A stretch of 21,511 nucleotides of DNA from an uncultured Eggerthellaceae bacterium (lineage in GTDB: Bacteria > Actinomycetota > Coriobacteriia > Coriobacteriales > Eggerthellaceae). The DNA is taken from assembly GCA_934630485.1 (NCBI GenBank), contig CAKTWD010000018.1, positions 1 to 21,511 of the forward strand, written 5' to 3'. The position numbers were made by a program, and so were the translations under genes. The notes below the pieces were generated by a model. It was not told the DNA's origin. It saw nothing but the letters and a program-made list of their open reading frames with translations, and ran no database searches. Numbering within the stretch: position 1 is the stretch's first letter; each line of letters starts with the position of its first letter. Shown piece by piece: positions 19,985-21,511 of the stretch.

Positions 19985-20012
19985 AGTATAGATCATAGAG
20001 GAGTAGAGTCAA
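19985..20012 (-). promoter_or_regulatory. Sigma70-type promoter of the metal-efflux operon
   Basis: Read on the minus strand, TTGACT (20012-20007), a 16-base spacer and TATACT (19990-19985). The predicted start, near 19978, lies inside the palindromic operator. Confidence 0.88.
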
Positions 20013-20138
20013 GCGTTTGGTCGAGACGGAGCCGATGGTATTCGCCGAATGGGCTCATGGGGAAAGGCCGGGAGTTTTACGGCAACTCTCCTATTGCCTT
20101 ATCATGTGGGGAAACGATCTCAATCGAAAGGCTGCCGC

Positions 20139-21101
20139 ATGGTTTCGGAACATGGTTTCAAAAGCGTTTTCCCCGAGCTTGTTAAGAGGCTCTGCGAGAT
20201 TTCGGGCAATGAGGGCGTGCTTGTTGATGCGCCCATGTCTGACTATACGACGTTTCGCATTGGCGGCCCTGCTGGGGTTTTGGTGCTTCCTTCAAGTGCG
20301 GAAGAAGTTGCGGCTGTGGTGGCGGCTTGTCGTGAATTCGGAGCTGAGTGGCGCGTGATGGGTCTTGGCAGCGACTTGCTGATCTCCGACGCGGGTTTGC
20401 CCGGAGTGACCATTAGGTTGGCTGAGAATCTTAGCAGCGTTAAGGTCGAGGGCGATGTTCTTGTCGCCGAGGCTGGTGCTTCAAACGAACAAGTCGCCCA
20501 AGCGGCACTCGAAGCCGGCCTTGCGGGCTATGAGTTCGCAAGTGGGATTCCTGGCTCTATCGGCGGGGCTGCCATCATGGATGCCGGAGCATACGGCGGC
20601 GAGTTCAAGGACGTTGCCGTCTCTCTTTCTTGTCTGACGCGTGAGGGCGAACTGGTCGAGATTTCAGCCGAAGAAGCTGCATGGGGCTATCGCAGGAGCA
20701 TGATGTCTGATAAGGGCATGGTTGTTTTGAGCGCGACGCTTCAGCTCCATTTCGACGACCCTGCAGCCATTAAAGAGCGTATGGATGACTTAGGGGCGCG
20801 CAGGCTTGAGAAGCAGCCCCTTGAGCTTCCAAGTGCAGGCTCGACTTTTAAGCGTCCTGAGGGGTATTACGCGGGCAAGCTGATTCAAGACGCAGGCTTG
20901 CAGGGTCTTCGCATCGGCGGGGCGGAGGTATCTCGCAAACACGCCGGCTTCGTTGTGAATATCGGAGGCGCGACGGCTTCTGACGTCGTTAACCTCATCC
21001 ATGCTGTTCAGCAAGGGGTTTTTGACGATGCCGGCGTTCGGCTTGAGCCCGAGGTTCGCATGTGGGGCTTCGACGGACTCGAAACCGAACGCGGCGAATA
21101 G
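20139..21101 (+). CDS. murB: UDP-N-acetylmuramate dehydrogenase MurB
   Basis: This 320-residue FAD-dependent reductase makes UDP-MurNAc for peptidoglycan. Start ATG 20139 has GAAAGG seven bases upstream; the longer open frame lacks such a site. FAD-domain marks are TTFRIGGPAG (37-46), GLGSDLLISDAG (75-86), ASGIPGSIGGAAIMDAGAYGGE (134-155, quoted in part as GIPGSIGGA and MDAGAYGG) and GYRRSMM (183-189). The C-terminal domain has the catalytic Ser region PSAGSTFKRP (231-240), AGKLIQDAGLQG, GGAEVSRKHAGFVVN and LEPEVRMWG with the late Glu. It lacks the extra loop of E. coli-type MurB, so it is type II. Two usually Asn positions are Asp here (GSNLL to GSDLL; MNAGAYG to MDAGAYG). It is divergent from the metal operon. 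Confidence 0.95.
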   Translation: MVSEHGFKSVFPELVKRLCEISGNEGVLVDAPMSDYTTFRIGGPAGVLVLPSSAEEVAAVVAACREFGAEWRVMGLGSDLLISDAGLPGVTIRLAENLSSVKVEGDVLVAEAGASNEQVAQAALEAGLAGYEFASGIPGSIGGAAIMDAGAYGGEFKDVAVSLSCLTREGELVEISAEEAAWGYRRSMMSDKGMVVLSATLQLHFDDPAAIKERMDDLGARRLEKQPLELPSAGSTFKRPEGYYAGKLIQDAGLQGLRIGGAEVSRKHAGFVVNIGGATASDVVNLIHAVQQGVFDDAGVRLEPEVRMWGFDGLETERGE

Positions 21102-21112
21102 TATCGAGATGG

Positions 21113-21511
21113 CTAGCCTCGACGGCGCCTTATGGCGACGGCTGCGGTGACGATGCCGACAGCCGCAACGGTTAGAAGGCCGCCAATTGCCATTTTCAGC
21201 TGGTCTCCCGTTTTCGTGAGGCCAGGTTTTTTGCCGGGCACTTCGGCTTTCGGCGCAGGGTAAGAGACCGATTGGGGCTTGCTGGATGCGTCCTCATGCG
21301 CCGCAATCAGAGTGTTCTCGTCTTTGACTTGCTCGAAAACCACTGCGGTTTTTCCTTCGAGTTTGGTGGAATCGACACAGATGGCAACCTCGACCTCCCC
21401 GTTCGGCGCGTCGGGGATGAAATCCATTGAGTTGCTGCCGATTCCTTCTCGATCGGCGTTCTTGCCGTCCTCTGCAACGATATGGGCCGAACCCGTTACG
21501 GAGTATTTCTT
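21113..21511 (-). CDS. VaFE-repeat cell-wall surface protein, C-terminal end (partial)
   Basis: The last 132 residues are in the window; the frame stays open to the right edge, so the gene begins outside. The visible part holds the end of a beta-domain with VEVAICVDSTKLEGKTAVVFEQV, matching the VaFE repeat ('V.FE') of Gram-positive adhesins and pilins. A Pro/Lys-rich spacer follows, then the sorting region GLTKTGDQ, a hydrophobic segment (about 23 residues, MAIGGLLTVAAVGIVTAAVAI) and RRRRG. This is the standard wall-sorting layout of motif, membrane span and positive tail. The pentapeptide is LTKTG, however, not LPxTG. It converges on murB with only 11 bases between stops and no visible terminator. 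Confidence 0.88.
   Translation of the reverse strand, partial: KKYSVTGSAHIVAEDGKNADREGIGSNSMDFIPDAPNGEVEVAICVDSTKLEGKTAVVFEQVKDENTLIAAHEDASSKPQSVSYPAPKAEVPGKKPGLTKTGDQLKMAIGGLLTVAAVGIVTAAVAIRRRRG

Noticed and set aside
19982..20138. Promoter for murB in the divergent spacer
   Set aside because: TTTACG-17-TTATCA can be read near 20077-20105, but both boxes are weak and no independent support is visible.

Overview
The window looks like an ordinary chromosomal segment of a high-GC Gram-positive anaerobe. It is probably an Actinomycetota member of the Coriobacteriia/Eggerthellales type. The support is a pst-pho operon with two PhoB-like regulators, an AcnA-type aconitase, paired DASS-type carboxylate permeases, a VaFE/LPXTG-like surface protein, strong GC3 bias and GGAGG-type ribosome binding sites. 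The lineage is inferred from gene content and style; no rRNA is present to confirm it.

Layout. (1) 1-5263: the 3' part of a phosphate operon, pstA (end only), pstB1, pstB2, phoU, two tandem OmpR/PhoB-type response regulators and one PhoR-type kinase, all on + and tightly packed or overlapping. (2) 5332-8913: a HEAT-like repeat protein with its own terminator, then an AcnA-type aconitase preceded by a 17-bp dyad and followed by a terminator. (3) 9044-11107: a 667-residue three-TM protein with a large extracytoplasmic domain and no recognised function. (4) 11108-14819: two tandem DASS/SLC13-type permeases. Each is a separate transcription unit with its own terminator, and their upstream leaders are clearly duplicates of each other. 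(5) 14892-16195: rplJ-rplL preceded by a recognisable L10 leader RNA and closed by a strong terminator. (6) 16238-17171: a DUF4013-like membrane protein and a terminator shared with the converging operon. (7) 17204-20012, minus strand: a metal-efflux operon made of a SmtB/CadC-type repressor, a stand-alone HMA metal-binding protein and a Zn/Cd/Pb-type P1B ATPase. It has a textbook promoter overlapped by a perfect 14-4-14 palindromic operator. (8) 20139-21101: murB. (9) 21113-21511, minus: the C-terminal end of a VaFE-repeat cell-wall protein with an unusual LTKTG sorting signal.

How the genes work together. The pst-pho genes form a phosphate uptake and sensing unit with duplicated ATPase and regulator genes. 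Aconitase next to two carboxylate-type permeases suggests a C4/C6 carboxylate theme, which is inference. The metal-efflux operon is a complete sense-repress-export module in which the usual N-terminal metal-binding domain of the pump is a separate gene.

I saw no CRISPR array, tRNA, rRNA, insertion sequence, phage gene or att site. The most notable signals are the split, operator-controlled metal ATPase operon, the duplicated permease leaders, the aconitase dyad, the L10 leader with competing hairpins, the two-regulators-one-kinase Pho arrangement and the non-canonical sortase signal.
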